A stretch of DNA of 64,000 nt, from the NCBI GenBank assembly GCA_020248405.1, contig JADCHQ010000006.1:186001-250000 (forward strand), in the 5' to 3' direction. The DNA is from Rhodocyclaceae bacterium (lineage in GTDB: Bacteria > Pseudomonadota > Gammaproteobacteria > Burkholderiales > Ga0077523). Positions 1 to 7,777 of this stretch are shown here, in pieces (position 1 is the stretch's first letter; each line of letters starts with the position of its first letter). Position numbers and translations under genes: made by a program. Under the pieces are notes generated by a model. The model ran no database searches. It worked only from the letters and a program-made list of their open reading frames with translations, and was not told the DNA's origin.

Positions 1-48
1 GCGCAGCAGCGCGTCCACTTCCTCCTGGGAGAGGATGTCCTCGGCCAT
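1..48 (-). CDS. fliM: FliM N-terminus (partial)
   Basis: Only the first 16 codons of the flagellar switch protein FliM are present; the gene runs off the left edge. The N-terminal peptide MAEDILSQEEVDALLR is the CheY-P-binding EIDALL-type segment found at the start of FliM. It begins 4 nt after the fliL stop, the usual fliL-fliM order. FliM forms the middle of the C-ring and binds phosphorylated CheY to reverse rotation. Identity rests on this short peptide plus position. Confidence 0.85.
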   Translation of the reverse strand, partial: MAEDILSQEEVDALLR

Positions 49-52
49 GGGC

Positions 53-619
53 CTACTGGATCACAAACGACGTGAGAAGCACGTCCAACACACCCGCTTG
101 GGGCGGCTTGGGCGCAGGTTTTTCGCCCTCCGCCGCCACGGGCATCTCACGCAAGAACCCGATCGGGCGATTCACCACGTCGCGAATCTCCTCGCGCAGC
201 AGGTTCTTGCCCTCGGCACTTGCCAAGTCCTCCACGCGCTTGCTAGTCAGAAGCAGCAGCACGCCGTTTCGAATCTCGGGGAGGTGTACTTTTATTTTGT
301 CACCCACCTCGGGCCCGGACACCTTCAAATCGATGCCGACTTGCAGATATCGGTCGGAAGCTTCGCTGACCAGGTTCACTGTAAACGGATCGAGACTTAC
401 GAAGACCGGCGGCTTTCCCTTGGCGGCCTGAAGGGCCTCCTGCTCTGCACTGCCCTCGCCAGCCTCGTGCGAGGGCTTCATGACAAACAGCCAGTAGCCC
501 CCCCCCCCGAGGACGGCAAGCAATGCCAGCGCCGCGACGAGGAGAATGAGTTTTTTCTTTTTGCCGCTCCGCGCCGGGGCTTGTTCTGCCGCTTCCGCCG
601 CTTCCGCCTTTTCGGCCAT
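53..619 (-). CDS. fliL: Flagellar basal body protein FliL
   Basis: FliL is an inner-membrane protein that associates with the stator and basal body and supports torque. The 188-residue product has a lysine patch at 20-23, one transmembrane helix at about 24-43 and a periplasmic FliL domain (about 60-188) with a conserved FTVNL segment. ATG at 619 is chosen because GGAG lies 5 nt upstream; a GTG 6 nt earlier sits on that same GGAG. It is followed 4 nt later by fliM. An 11-G run encodes Gly38-41 at the end of the membrane helix and could slip. Confidence 0.93.
   Translation of the reverse strand: MAEKAEAAEAAEQAPARSGKKKKLILLVAALALLAVLGGGGYWLFVMKPSHEAGEGSAEQEALQAAKGKPPVFVSLDPFTVNLVSEASDRYLQVGIDLKVSGPEVGDKIKVHLPEIRNGVLLLLTSKRVEDLASAEGKNLLREEIRDVVNRPIGFLREMPVAAEGEKPAPKPPQAGVLDVLLTSFVIQ
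498..508 (-). repeat. Poly-G(11) tract in fliL
   Basis: An uninterrupted run of 11 C on the plus strand (11 G in the coding strand) codes for four glycines at the end of the FliL membrane helix. In this sequence the frame is open across it. Any change not divisible by three would truncate FliL after about 40 residues. Confidence 0.95.
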
Positions 620-694
620 CCGCACTCCGAATCACAGGGAGACACCCTTTGCCAAACGATTCCCTAACCGGGAGGGCATCGTCTACGCGCAGAG

Positions 695-721
695 ATGATA
701 GCAATAATGCTTTAAAAACAA
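695..721 (-). promoter_or_regulatory. Candidate extended -10 promoter for fliL-fliM
   Basis: The 238 nt between fliK and fliL holds an AT-rich island. On the minus strand TGC-TATCAT (695-703) is an extended -10 box; TTGTTT (716-721) lies 15 nt upstream as a weak -35. The leader to the fliL ATG would be about 70 nt. No sigma-54 (GG-N10-GC) or sigma-28 motif was found in this spacer by eye. Inference only. Confidence 0.35.
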
Positions 722-799
722 TGTTTTTTGAAGACTTCCTAATGCTTTTTAACTCACGAAACTTAAAAATGCAAGATAAACCGAGGGTTGCCTTGCTAC

Positions 800-832
800 A
801 AAAAAAAGCCCGGCGGGTTACCCCGTCGGGCT
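800..832 (-). terminator. Rho-independent terminator after fliK
   Basis: On the minus strand AGCCCGACGGGG, a short TAA loop and CCCGCCGGGCT form a GC-rich hairpin (807-832) followed by a run of T (complement of 800-806). It lies 25 nt beyond the fliK stop, so the fliE-K transcript probably ends here and fliL-fliM is transcribed separately. Confidence 0.88.
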
Positions 833-857
833 GATTCCTTCACGCTTCAGTTCGGTA

Positions 858-1925
858 TCAGGCGAACAGGTCCACCCGCCCCAACTCGCTTCGGGATCGA
901 ACCACAACCGAACCAATGGCGCCCACCGGCATGGGAACATCACCACCGCGCAGCGCCGACCCTTCGCCAGGTCTATCCGCTGTCCTGCGCCGATCGTCGC
1001 CCGACCCCGCTGCGCCGCTTCCCACGAACACGTCGGCCAGCTGCAGTCCGCTGCTAGCGAAAGCTTCTTGCAGACGAGCCAGACTGCCCTGGATTGCCTC
1101 GCGAACCGCCGGGTGGGCGGCGTGAAATGATAGCGATGCCACTTGCTCCGCCGAAACGCTTATGTGCACCTCCACCGGACCGAGTTGGGGCGGATTGAGA
1201 ATCAGCTCAGCCGAGGACTGGCGTGCCTGCGCAATCCATACCACCCGATCGGAAAACTGTCCGCTCCATGCACCTGAACCAATGCTGGCGGAGAGCGGGA
1301 GGCGCGACGCAGGCGCTGGCTCCACAGACAGCCTGGACCCAACCGCGGCGCGGGAGGGTTCCCGCAGATCCGCAGCCTGGGAGGGATCGCGGACATCCAC
1401 GGCGTGCGCGGGGTGGGATGTCCTCTCCGCGCGGATCGTGGCGTCGAACAAGCCCTGGATTCCCTCCGCCGGCCCCGAGGTCCTACCCCAACTCGACTCA
1501 AGGCTGAAAGCCCTTTGACGCGGACTCCCCAAAGCCAGATCCGGCTCCAGTTGGAGCTGTTCCAGCGCTCGCGACCCGAGCGGCTCCTGTGGCAACAGCA
1601 GCGGGGCGATGCTTGAGTTGCCCTCCATCCTGGCATCCACGGAGACGGAACGTTGCGCAAGCCCCTGGGGGATCGAAGCGCCCGGGACTTCTGCCAGAAA
1701 CATGGCAAGCACTTCTCCGTCTCGAAAGGGCGAGGCCTCCGGCACCGCCGCCTCTTCACCCGTCGGCGCTGGTTCCGCTGACGAACTTTCCCTTATTTGA
1801 CCCTGTAGAACGGCATCGAACCCTTGCGCTTCCTGGCCATCAGCCAAGGGGGAGTCAAGGCTCAACGTAGCGGCAACATCCGCCGCACCGGCGAGCGCAG
1901 GCGGCAATATAGGACTCTCGATCAT
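858..1925 (-). CDS. fliK: Flagellar hook-length control protein FliK
   Basis: FliK is the secreted ruler that measures hook length and switches export specificity from hook to filament. The 355-residue product has a long low-complexity Ser/Ala/Pro-rich N-terminal part and a C-terminal Flg_hook domain (about 225-310) with the hallmark LILNPPQLGPVEVHI. ATG at 1925 has GGAG 8 nt upstream; the longer upstream frame only shadows fliJ. It is last in the fliE-K run and is followed by the terminator at 800-832. FliK is poorly conserved except for the C-terminal motif, so identity rests on that motif and on position. Confidence 0.9.
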   Translation of the reverse strand: MIESPILPPALAGAADVAATLSLDSPLADGQEAQGFDAVLQGQIRESSSAEPAPTGEEAAVPEASPFRDGEVLAMFLAEVPGASIPQGLAQRSVSVDARMEGNSSIAPLLLPQEPLGSRALEQLQLEPDLALGSPRQRAFSLESSWGRTSGPAEGIQGLFDATIRAERTSHPAHAVDVRDPSQAADLREPSRAAVGSRLSVEPAPASRLPLSASIGSGAWSGQFSDRVVWIAQARQSSAELILNPPQLGPVEVHISVSAEQVASLSFHAAHPAVREAIQGSLARLQEAFASSGLQLADVFVGSGAAGSGDDRRRTADRPGEGSALRGGDVPMPVGAIGSVVVRSRSELGRVDLFA

Positions 1926-1989
1926 GGGGTGGACTCCGAAGCAGGCCGATGCGCACCCCTGAACGCAACGGCTATGCCAGCCGCAACCC

Positions 1990-2445
1990 TCAGCCCAAGC
2001 GCACCTTCGCCAGCGCGCGCGACGTGCGCTGAGCAAATTCGTCCTGCTCCTTCTGGTCGAGGCGGCGCACGCGTGCGGCCTCGATCTCGTCATGCCTCGC
2101 CGCGAGTACGTCCATGGCCTGCTCCCGGCGCCGAAGCTCGAGCCAGCGCCCGCGTGCCGCCTCGAGGCTGGCTTCGAGGCGGGCCAGTTCCTCCCCCTGA
2201 GTCCGAATCGCCTCATCGAGCCGCCCCAGGAAAGCATCAAAGTCGCGCACCCGCGCCGTGTCAACACCCGCAACCAGCAGCGAATCACGCTGAACGTGGT
2301 ACTGGGCGCGAAATCCAGCGAGCTGGTCGAGTTTGTCACGCGCCGCCGACACGCGCCGGCCGTGGCCGCCGAGCTCCCGCGCCGCCGCCTCGGCACGCTC
2401 ATGTGCCACAAATCTCACCGCTCCAAGAGGAAACGCCCTTGCCAT
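1990..2445 (-). CDS. fliJ: Flagellar export chaperone FliJ
   Basis: FliJ is a small coiled-coil component of the flagellar type III export apparatus that sits in the FliI hexamer and recycles chaperones. The 151-residue product is almost entirely charged heptad-like helix rich in Arg, Glu and Ala, as expected. ATG at 2445 overlaps the fliI stop by one base (TGATG), implying translational coupling; a TTG one codon upstream is possible. Sequence identity within FliJ is always low, so the call leans on length, coiled-coil character and the fliI-fliJ-fliK order. Confidence 0.88.
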   Translation of the reverse strand: MARAFPLGAVRFVAHERAEAAARELGGHGRRVSAARDKLDQLAGFRAQYHVQRDSLLVAGVDTARVRDFDAFLGRLDEAIRTQGEELARLEASLEAARGRWLELRRREQAMDVLAARHDEIEAARVRRLDQKEQDEFAQRTSRALAKVRLG

Positions 2446-3899
2446 CAAGGGTTGCTCTGAAGCACCGCATCGAGCATGCGACGGCTGGAGAGATAATCCG
2501 CCCGCTCGTCCAGGTCCTGACGCAGGTATGCGGCGCAGGCCTCGTTGAGGCGAACCGCCTCATCCAGAAGCGGGTCGGCACCGGACACGTAGGCGCCGAC
2601 GTTGATGAGATCGCGCGAACGTCGGTAGGCGGACTGCAATTGCCGGAAACGCCGCACGCGACGCATATCCTCCGCGGACACGATTTCCGTCATGACCCGG
2701 GAAATGGAGGCCTCCACGTCAATCGCCGGGTAGTGACCCGCATCGGCCAGACTGCGGGTCAGGACGATGTGGCCGTCGAGAATGGCCCGCGCGCTATCCG
2801 CCACCGGGTCTTGCAAGTCATCCCCTTCGGAGAGCACCGTATAGAAAGCGGTGATGGAGCCCCCCCCCGCGTTGCCATTGCCGGCTCGCTCGACCAACTG
2901 GGGTAGCTTGGCAAACACCGACGGGGTGTAACCCTTCGTTGCTGGCGGCTCACCGATGGCCAGCGCTATCTCCCGCTGCGCCATGGCATAGCGCGTGAGC
3001 GAATCCATGATGAGCAAAACGTGCTGGCCCGCATCTCGAAAATGCTCGGCCACCGCCGTGGCATACGCGGCGCCGTGCAGTCGAAGCAGCGGCGGACTAT
3101 CCGCCGGCGCAGCCACCACCACGGAACGGCGCAGGCCTTCCGCCCCGAGGATATTCTCGATGAACTCCTTCACCTCCCGGCCCCGCTCGCCGATCAAACC
3201 CACCACCACCACTTCGGCGGCCGCGTACCGCGCCATCATGCCCAGCAGCACGCTCTTGCCAACGCCGCTTCCCGCGAACAACCCGATTCGCTGACCGCGG
3301 CCTATGGTGAGCAAACCATTGATGGCACGCACTCCAACGTCCAGGACGTCGCTGATGGGCGCTCGAGCCAGCGGATTCGTGGGACGGCTGTAAAGGGGCA
3401 CGTGACGCTGCACCTGCACGGGCCCCAGACCGTCTAGCGGCCGCCCAGTCGCATCGAGCACTCTGCCCAAAAGTCCGGGTCCCACCCCCACCTGGCGAGC
3501 CCGATCCTGGGCGCGACGCCGGGGGAAAAAGTCCATGCCAAGGCGGGGCGGACTCGCAGCACCCAATTCCGCGGACACCACGGGCGCGCCGGGATCGAGG
3601 CCGAACACATCCGTCGTGGGCATGAGAAACAACCGGCCTCCCGTGAAACCCACCACCTCCGCCTCGACGCGCTGCCCCGCCGCGGTCATCACCATGCAGG
3701 TATTGCCAACGGGCAACTGCAACCCCTCGGCCTCCATCACCAGGCCGGCCACTCGCACCAAACGGCCGCTCACATTGAAGGGCGCCACCGCGCTCACCGC
3801 AGAACGGCAGTTTTCGAAATACTTACGCCAGTGGATCAGCGCGCTCACGGCCACCACCTTCGAAACGAGCGTGTCCGAATATCCTGGCTCTACATTCAA
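2445..3899 (-). CDS. fliI: Flagellum-specific ATPase FliI
   Basis: FliI is the hexameric ATPase that energises flagellar protein export. The 484-residue reading has an N-terminal beta-barrel domain (about 40-115), a Walker A loop GSGVGKS at 210-216, the [10 protein letters not shown] segment and Walker [11 protein letters not shown]. The start is uncertain: TTG at 3899 is the longest, 9 nt after the fliH stop; GTG codons at 3857, 3854 and 3848 are alternatives, the last with AAGG 8 nt upstream, which would remove 17 residues. A 9-G run (2860-2868) encodes Gly-Gly-Gly in the AGGGSITAF loop. Confidence 0.95.
   Translation of the reverse strand: MNVEPGYSDTLVSKVVAVSALIHWRKYFENCRSAVSAVAPFNVSGRLVRVAGLVMEAEGLQLPVGNTCMVMTAAGQRVEAEVVGFTGGRLFLMPTTDVFGLDPGAPVVSAELGAASPPRLGMDFFPRRRAQDRARQVGVGPGLLGRVLDATGRPLDGLGPVQVQRHVPLYSRPTNPLARAPISDVLDVGVRAINGLLTIGRGQRIGLFAGSGVGKSVLLGMMARYAAAEVVVVGLIGERGREVKEFIENILGAEGLRRSVVVAAPADSPPLLRLHGAAYATAVAEHFRDAGQHVLLIMDSLTRYAMAQREIALAIGEPPATKGYTPSVFAKLPQLVERAGNGNAGGGSITAFYTVLSEGDDLQDPVADSARAILDGHIVLTRSLADAGHYPAIDVEASISRVMTEIVSAEDMRRVRRFRQLQSAYRRSRDLINVGAYVSGADPLLDEAVRLNEACAAYLRQDLDERADYLSSRRMLDAVLQSNP
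2860..2868 (-). repeat. Poly-G(9) tract in fliI
   Basis: Nine consecutive C on the plus strand (G in the coding strand) lie inside fliI and encode the glycines of the conserved GGGSITAF loop. The frame is intact here. Confidence 0.95.
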
Positions 3900-3908
3900 G
3901 GATACCGG

Positions 3909-4559
3909 TCAACCGTCTCCCTCCAACCACGAGTCATCGCGCCCGAGTGCAGCAACCACTCGCCGCCATCGCTCTTGCACCGTGGCGTCCACATGGGTTG
4001 GTCCGCTGACGAAGCGACAACCGCCGCGCTCGATCTGTGCGTCTTCGACGATATCCCACAAGTTCTCGTTGTTGACCGATTGGCTTGCGAGAACCTCGCG
4101 TACCAAGCTGGCGTCGGCGGGGTTGAGCAACAGGCGAGCGCCGGGCTCAAGCCCCGGGAAACAAAGCGTGGCCTCCCGGATGATGGCAAGCACCCCTTCA
4201 GGCTTGACACGCAGCGACTGGCGAACCAGGTGCCGGGATACCTCTAGTGCCAAGGACAGGACGTCGGCGGCCATGCCCTGCTCCACATCGGCGAGGACTT
4301 TGCTCAGATTGCCGAGCAAAACCCGAAGCTCAGCAACCTCCTTGCCACCTGCCGCACGACCTTCGGCCAAGCCCTCCGCGTAGCCCTCCTGACGGGCGGC
4401 GGCTCGGTGTCGTTCCAACTCCACTCGCTGCACTGCTTCAGCGTCTGGTCTTGCCGACGGGGCTGGGGCTGTTGCAGCCGGGGCCCCTGACACCTCGCCA
4501 GGTCGCCATTCGCGAACGCCCCGTGCCCGCCCACGCGGGATGATGCGACTACTGGACAA
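3909..4559 (-). CDS. fliH: Flagellar assembly protein FliH
   Basis: FliH is the negative regulator and stalk partner of the FliI ATPase, linking it to FliN at the C-ring. TTG at 4559 is preferred because it gives the N-terminus MSSSRIIPRGR, resembling other betaproteobacterial FliH starts; the 216-residue product then overlaps the fliG end by 11 nt. AGAGG sits close before it. The helical region has GLAEGRAAG-type repeats near residue 65-75 and the conserved C-terminal FliH/VirB domain (about 95-210). No ATG is available nearby, so the start remains inferred. Confidence 0.9.
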   Translation of the reverse strand: MSSSRIIPRGRARGVREWRPGEVSGAPAATAPAPSARPDAEAVQRVELERHRAAARQEGYAEGLAEGRAAGGKEVAELRVLLGNLSKVLADVEQGMAADVLSLALEVSRHLVRQSLRVKPEGVLAIIREATLCFPGLEPGARLLLNPADASLVREVLASQSVNNENLWDIVEDAQIERGGCRFVSGPTHVDATVQERWRRVVAALGRDDSWLEGDG

Positions 4560-5547
4560 GCCCCTCTTCCCCCTTGCCGCCCAACACAATCTGACCCTCG
4601 TCCACGAGACGCCGCACGACCTTCAGGATCTCCTTCTGTTCCGCCTCCACTTCGGAAAGGCGCACCGGACCCCGAGCCTCAAGATCCTCTCGCAGCATTT
4701 CAGCAGCGCGAGTGGACATGTTCTTGAAGATCTTCTCCCGCAGCCCTTCGCTCGTGCCCTTGAGAGCCACGATCAACGACTCGGACTGAACTTCACGCAG
4801 CAATAGCTGAACCGCCCGGTCATCGAGTTCCGCCACGTTATCGAAGGTGAACATCTTGTCCTGGATTTTCTGGGCGAGATCAGGATCGCTTTCACGGATG
4901 AACGCAGTGACCGATGCCTCGGTTTGCCCGCCCAGATAGTTCAGAATGTCTGCAGCCGCATCCACGCCGCCCTTGGCGCTTCGCTTGTGCCGGTCGGACC
5001 CGGCAAGCAATTGCGTGAGGGCATCGTTGAGGTCGCGTAACGCCGCGGGCTGCACCCCCTCGAGCGTGGCCACCCGCATCACCACATCGTTTCGAAGCCG
5101 CTCGGTGAAGTGGCTGAGGACGTCGGCGGCTTGATCGGGATCCAGATGCACCACCACGGCGGCGATGATCTGCGGGTGCTCGTTTTTGATGAGATCGGCC
5201 ACGGACGCACCGTCCATCCACTTCAGACTCTCGATACCCGCAGCGTCGTTGCCGGTAAGGATGCGGTCGATCAGCACACCAGCCTTGTCCTCGCCGAGCG
5301 CCTTGGTGAGGACACTTCTCACATAGTCATCTGCCGCGGTGCCGATAGTGGTCTTTTGTTGAGCCTCTCCACGAAAGTCGCGAAGGACCGTAGCCACCTG
5401 GTCACGGGAGACATCCGAGAGCTTCGACATGGCCAGCCCGAGCTTCTGCACCTCCTTGGGGCCAAGGTACTTGAATACTTCCACCGCTTCCTGTTCCCCC
5501 AAGGCCATGAGAAGAATCGCGCTGCGGTGTATGCCCTCGTCACTCAC
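4549..5547 (-). CDS. fliG: Flagellar motor switch protein FliG
   Basis: FliG is the C-ring protein that contacts the MS-ring and the MotA stator. GTG at 5547 gives 332 residues, the normal FliG length, and overlaps the fliF stop (GTGAGTGA), so the two are translationally coupled. The EHPQIIA motif of the middle domain and the charged C-terminal motor domain (LDDRAVQLLLREV) are visible. The longer upstream frame to 5778 lies within fliF and is not coding. Confidence 0.97.
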   Translation of the reverse strand: MSDEGIHRSAILLMALGEQEAVEVFKYLGPKEVQKLGLAMSKLSDVSRDQVATVLRDFRGEAQQKTTIGTAADDYVRSVLTKALGEDKAGVLIDRILTGNDAAGIESLKWMDGASVADLIKNEHPQIIAAVVVHLDPDQAADVLSHFTERLRNDVVMRVATLEGVQPAALRDLNDALTQLLAGSDRHKRSAKGGVDAAADILNYLGGQTEASVTAFIRESDPDLAQKIQDKMFTFDNVAELDDRAVQLLLREVQSESLIVALKGTSEGLREKIFKNMSTRAAEMLREDLEARGPVRLSEVEAEQKEILKVVRRLVDEGQIVLGGKGEEGLVQ

Positions 5548-7207
5548 GGCCCACCCAGTCCTTGACGACCTGCGCAACGATGCGCGGATCCTGGCGCGCA
5601 ATCTCTTTGGCGGCTCGCAGGTCGGCCTCGTAGGCGCTTTCCGGCGGAGCGCCGGCGGCACCGGCGTAGGGCTGTCCTCCCGGGCCGTAGCCAGCCGCCT
5701 GTTCACCCGGCATGCCAACCGAGCCACCACCGGCCGACGCAGCGGCAAGCGATGGCCGGCCGAGCTGCGCAAGATCACGCAACACGGACAAGATCATGCG
5801 CAAAACCACAAACCCGACAATCAGCACGACCACCGCCTTGGCTATATCCATTCCCAGGGAGATGTAGTGAGGGTCCTTCCACAACGGCACGGCCTCGACC
5901 GGAGCCTCCGGGGGGCTTCTGAATGGCGCGTTCACCACATTCAGGGTGTCACCTCGTTCCCGCGAAAAACCCATGGCCTCGCGCGCGAGATCGGTCACCT
6001 GGGTGATTTCCTGCTCGGAGAGGGGCTCGGACTTGGCGTTCGCACCGTCGCCGCGGCGGTAGTTCACCACAACGGCAACGGACAGGCGTTTGATGGCGCC
6101 GATCTCGCCTTTCGTGTGACGGATGGTTTTGTCGACCTCGTAATTGACCGTCTGCTCGCGCTGGGACGTTGTGGAAGACGCCGTCGCAGAAGAGGGCGCA
6201 GCCCCAGCCTGGGGCGTGGAAAGGGGTGCCGAGGCGGCGCCCGGAGGCGTGTTGGACAACGCGCCGGGAACGCCCTGCGATGGCTGGGGTGAAGAGGTGT
6301 TCGACTCGTTGGACTGCTGGCTGCGTATCGCCTGATCCTGCGCAGTGGCATTTGGCTTGAAAATCTCCGAGGTCTGTTCCACCTCGGAGAAATCCAGAGT
6401 GGCCGCCACCTGGGCGCGAACGTTTTCCGCGCCCGTGATGGGCTTGATGATATTTTCAATGCGTGCCGCGATCGCCGCCTCCACTTGGTGGAGGTACTTC
6501 AGCTGTGCCGCGTCCAGAGCTCCGTTGCGACTTTCCGTTTGCGGGCCTGACAGCAGGGTGCCGGTGCGGTCCACCACGGTCACATTGCGCGGCGAGAGAT
6601 CGGGCACGCTGCTGGCTATCAGGTGAACGATGCCATTGACCTGCCCAGGATCGAGCACCCTTCCGGAGAACATGCTCACCATCACGGAGGCACTGGGTTT
6701 CTGGGTATCTCGCACGAACACGCTCGGGCGGGGAATGGCCAGATGCACGCGCGCTGCCTGCACGGGAGCGAGCGCCTCGATAGTGCGGGCGAGTTCCCCC
6801 TCCAGCGCGCGCTGGAAATTGACCTGCTCCACGAACTGGCTGGTTCCGAAACGCTGGTTCTCCATCAGCTCGAAACCCACGCCTCCCCCGCGCGGCAGGC
6901 CCTGGCTGGCGAGTTTCAGACGCGTGTCGTACACCACTTCGGCAGGCACCAGAATCGCGCCGCCACCCTCTGCCATTTTGTAGGGCACGTTCATTTGCGA
7001 AAGCGCGCCGAGAATGGCGCCACCGTCGCGATCCGAAAGGTTGGAAAACAGCACCCGGTAGGAAGGTTGCCGAAGGTAGGTGGTCATCACCACCACCAGC
7101 GACACCAGCGCGGCCAAACCAACGATCAGGCCGATCTTGCGAGCGTTGCTAAGTTGATTGAAACCGCGCGCCGCCGCAAGAAGTGTGTCACCAGTCGCCT
7201 GCGCCAT
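5540..7207 (-). CDS. fliF: Flagellar MS-ring protein FliF
   Basis: FliF builds the inner-membrane MS-ring. The 555-residue product has a transmembrane helix at about 26-45, the YscJ/FliF ring domain (about 50-225, with GLPRGGGVGFELM), a second ring-building domain, a Ser/Pro/Ala-rich linker (about 295-345), a second transmembrane helix near 440-460 and a C-terminal cytosolic tail that binds FliG and ends in WVGRE. ATG at 7207 is preferred over a TTG one codon upstream; no strong ribosome binding site is visible. A 181 nt spacer without obvious features precedes it after fliE. Confidence 0.97.
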   Translation of the reverse strand: MAQATGDTLLAAARGFNQLSNARKIGLIVGLAALVSLVVVMTTYLRQPSYRVLFSNLSDRDGGAILGALSQMNVPYKMAEGGGAILVPAEVVYDTRLKLASQGLPRGGGVGFELMENQRFGTSQFVEQVNFQRALEGELARTIEALAPVQAARVHLAIPRPSVFVRDTQKPSASVMVSMFSGRVLDPGQVNGIVHLIASSVPDLSPRNVTVVDRTGTLLSGPQTESRNGALDAAQLKYLHQVEAAIAARIENIIKPITGAENVRAQVAATLDFSEVEQTSEIFKPNATAQDQAIRSQQSNESNTSSPQPSQGVPGALSNTPPGAASAPLSTPQAGAAPSSATASSTTSQREQTVNYEVDKTIRHTKGEIGAIKRLSVAVVVNYRRGDGANAKSEPLSEQEITQVTDLAREAMGFSRERGDTLNVVNAPFRSPPEAPVEAVPLWKDPHYISLGMDIAKAVVVLIVGFVVLRMILSVLRDLAQLGRPSLAAASAGGGSVGMPGEQAAGYGPGGQPYAGAAGAPPESAYEADLRAAKEIARQDPRIVAQVVKDWVGRE

Positions 7208-7388
7208 CAACGAGGTCCGCGGTCAGGGAAGAGAAGGGTCGATGGCCAAGGACCGGAGCCGCCCAGGAGGTCGGGGTGGAAGCGCGACGTGCTTGCGCAG
7301 CGCGGGCCACCGCGTAAGTTTGCGCTGACGAGAAGGGCGTTGTTGGCAGTCACAGCGGGCGCGGCCGATTGACGCTCACCCTCTCGAC

Positions 7389-7703
7389 TCAAACTTGCAG
7401 GTTCATGATTTCCTGATACGCACTGACGAGCCGGTTGCGCACCTGGACCATGGTCTGGAAGGATAAGTTGGCCTTGGCGAGAGAGGCCATCACTTCCTGA
7501 AGGTTCACGTTCGGGTCGTTGGCGTTGAAGGCGCGCGCAAGGGAAGCAGAGTCGGTCTGCGCCGACGCCACCTGGTCGAGTGACGCCTTGAGAAGATCGG
7601 CAAAACCTGCCGACCCGGCGGAATTTGCCGGCTCCTGGCCACTCGCCTTGGCGGCGGTCTGCCTAAGCTCCGAAAGAAGCTGATCGATGCCCGAAGTGTT
7701 CAT
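7389..7703 (-). CDS. fliE: Flagellar hook-basal body protein FliE
   Basis: FliE is the small periplasmic adaptor between the MS-ring and the rod. The 104-residue product is typical in length, has the conserved FADLLKASLDQV segment and ends in MVQVRNRLVSAYQEIMN, the FliE C-terminal signature. It opens the fliE-K operon, 44 nt downstream of the expected start point of the sigma-54 promoter at 7757-7774. Confidence 0.96.
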   Translation of the reverse strand: MNTSGIDQLLSELRQTAAKASGQEPANSAGSAGFADLLKASLDQVASAQTDSASLARAFNANDPNVNLQEVMASLAKANLSFQTMVQVRNRLVSAYQEIMNLQV

Positions 7704-7756
7704 AGTTGATGGATGCACCGGTGCCAGCCTAGGCACCCATAAAACTCAGGAAAACT

Positions 7757-7774
7757 CCGCAAGAGCCGTGCCGG
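7757..7774 (-). promoter_or_regulatory. Sigma-54 promoter of fliEFGHIJK
   Basis: On the minus strand CCGGCACGGCTCTTGCGG matches the sigma-54 consensus TGGCACG-N4-TTGC in all but the first base: the invariant GG (7771-7772) and GC (7759-7760) are 10 nt apart. It lies just after the stop of the sigma-54 activator gene and 55 nt before the fliE start. Sigma-54 control of fliE operons by FleR/FlrC-type activators is established in Pseudomonas and Vibrio; here it is inferred from motif and position. Confidence 0.85.
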
Positions 7775-7777
7775 ACG

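Noticed and set aside
620..790. Sigma-54 or sigma-28 promoter before fliL
   Set aside because: Every GG was checked for GC ten bases later without a match, and no TAAA...GCCGATAA pattern is present.
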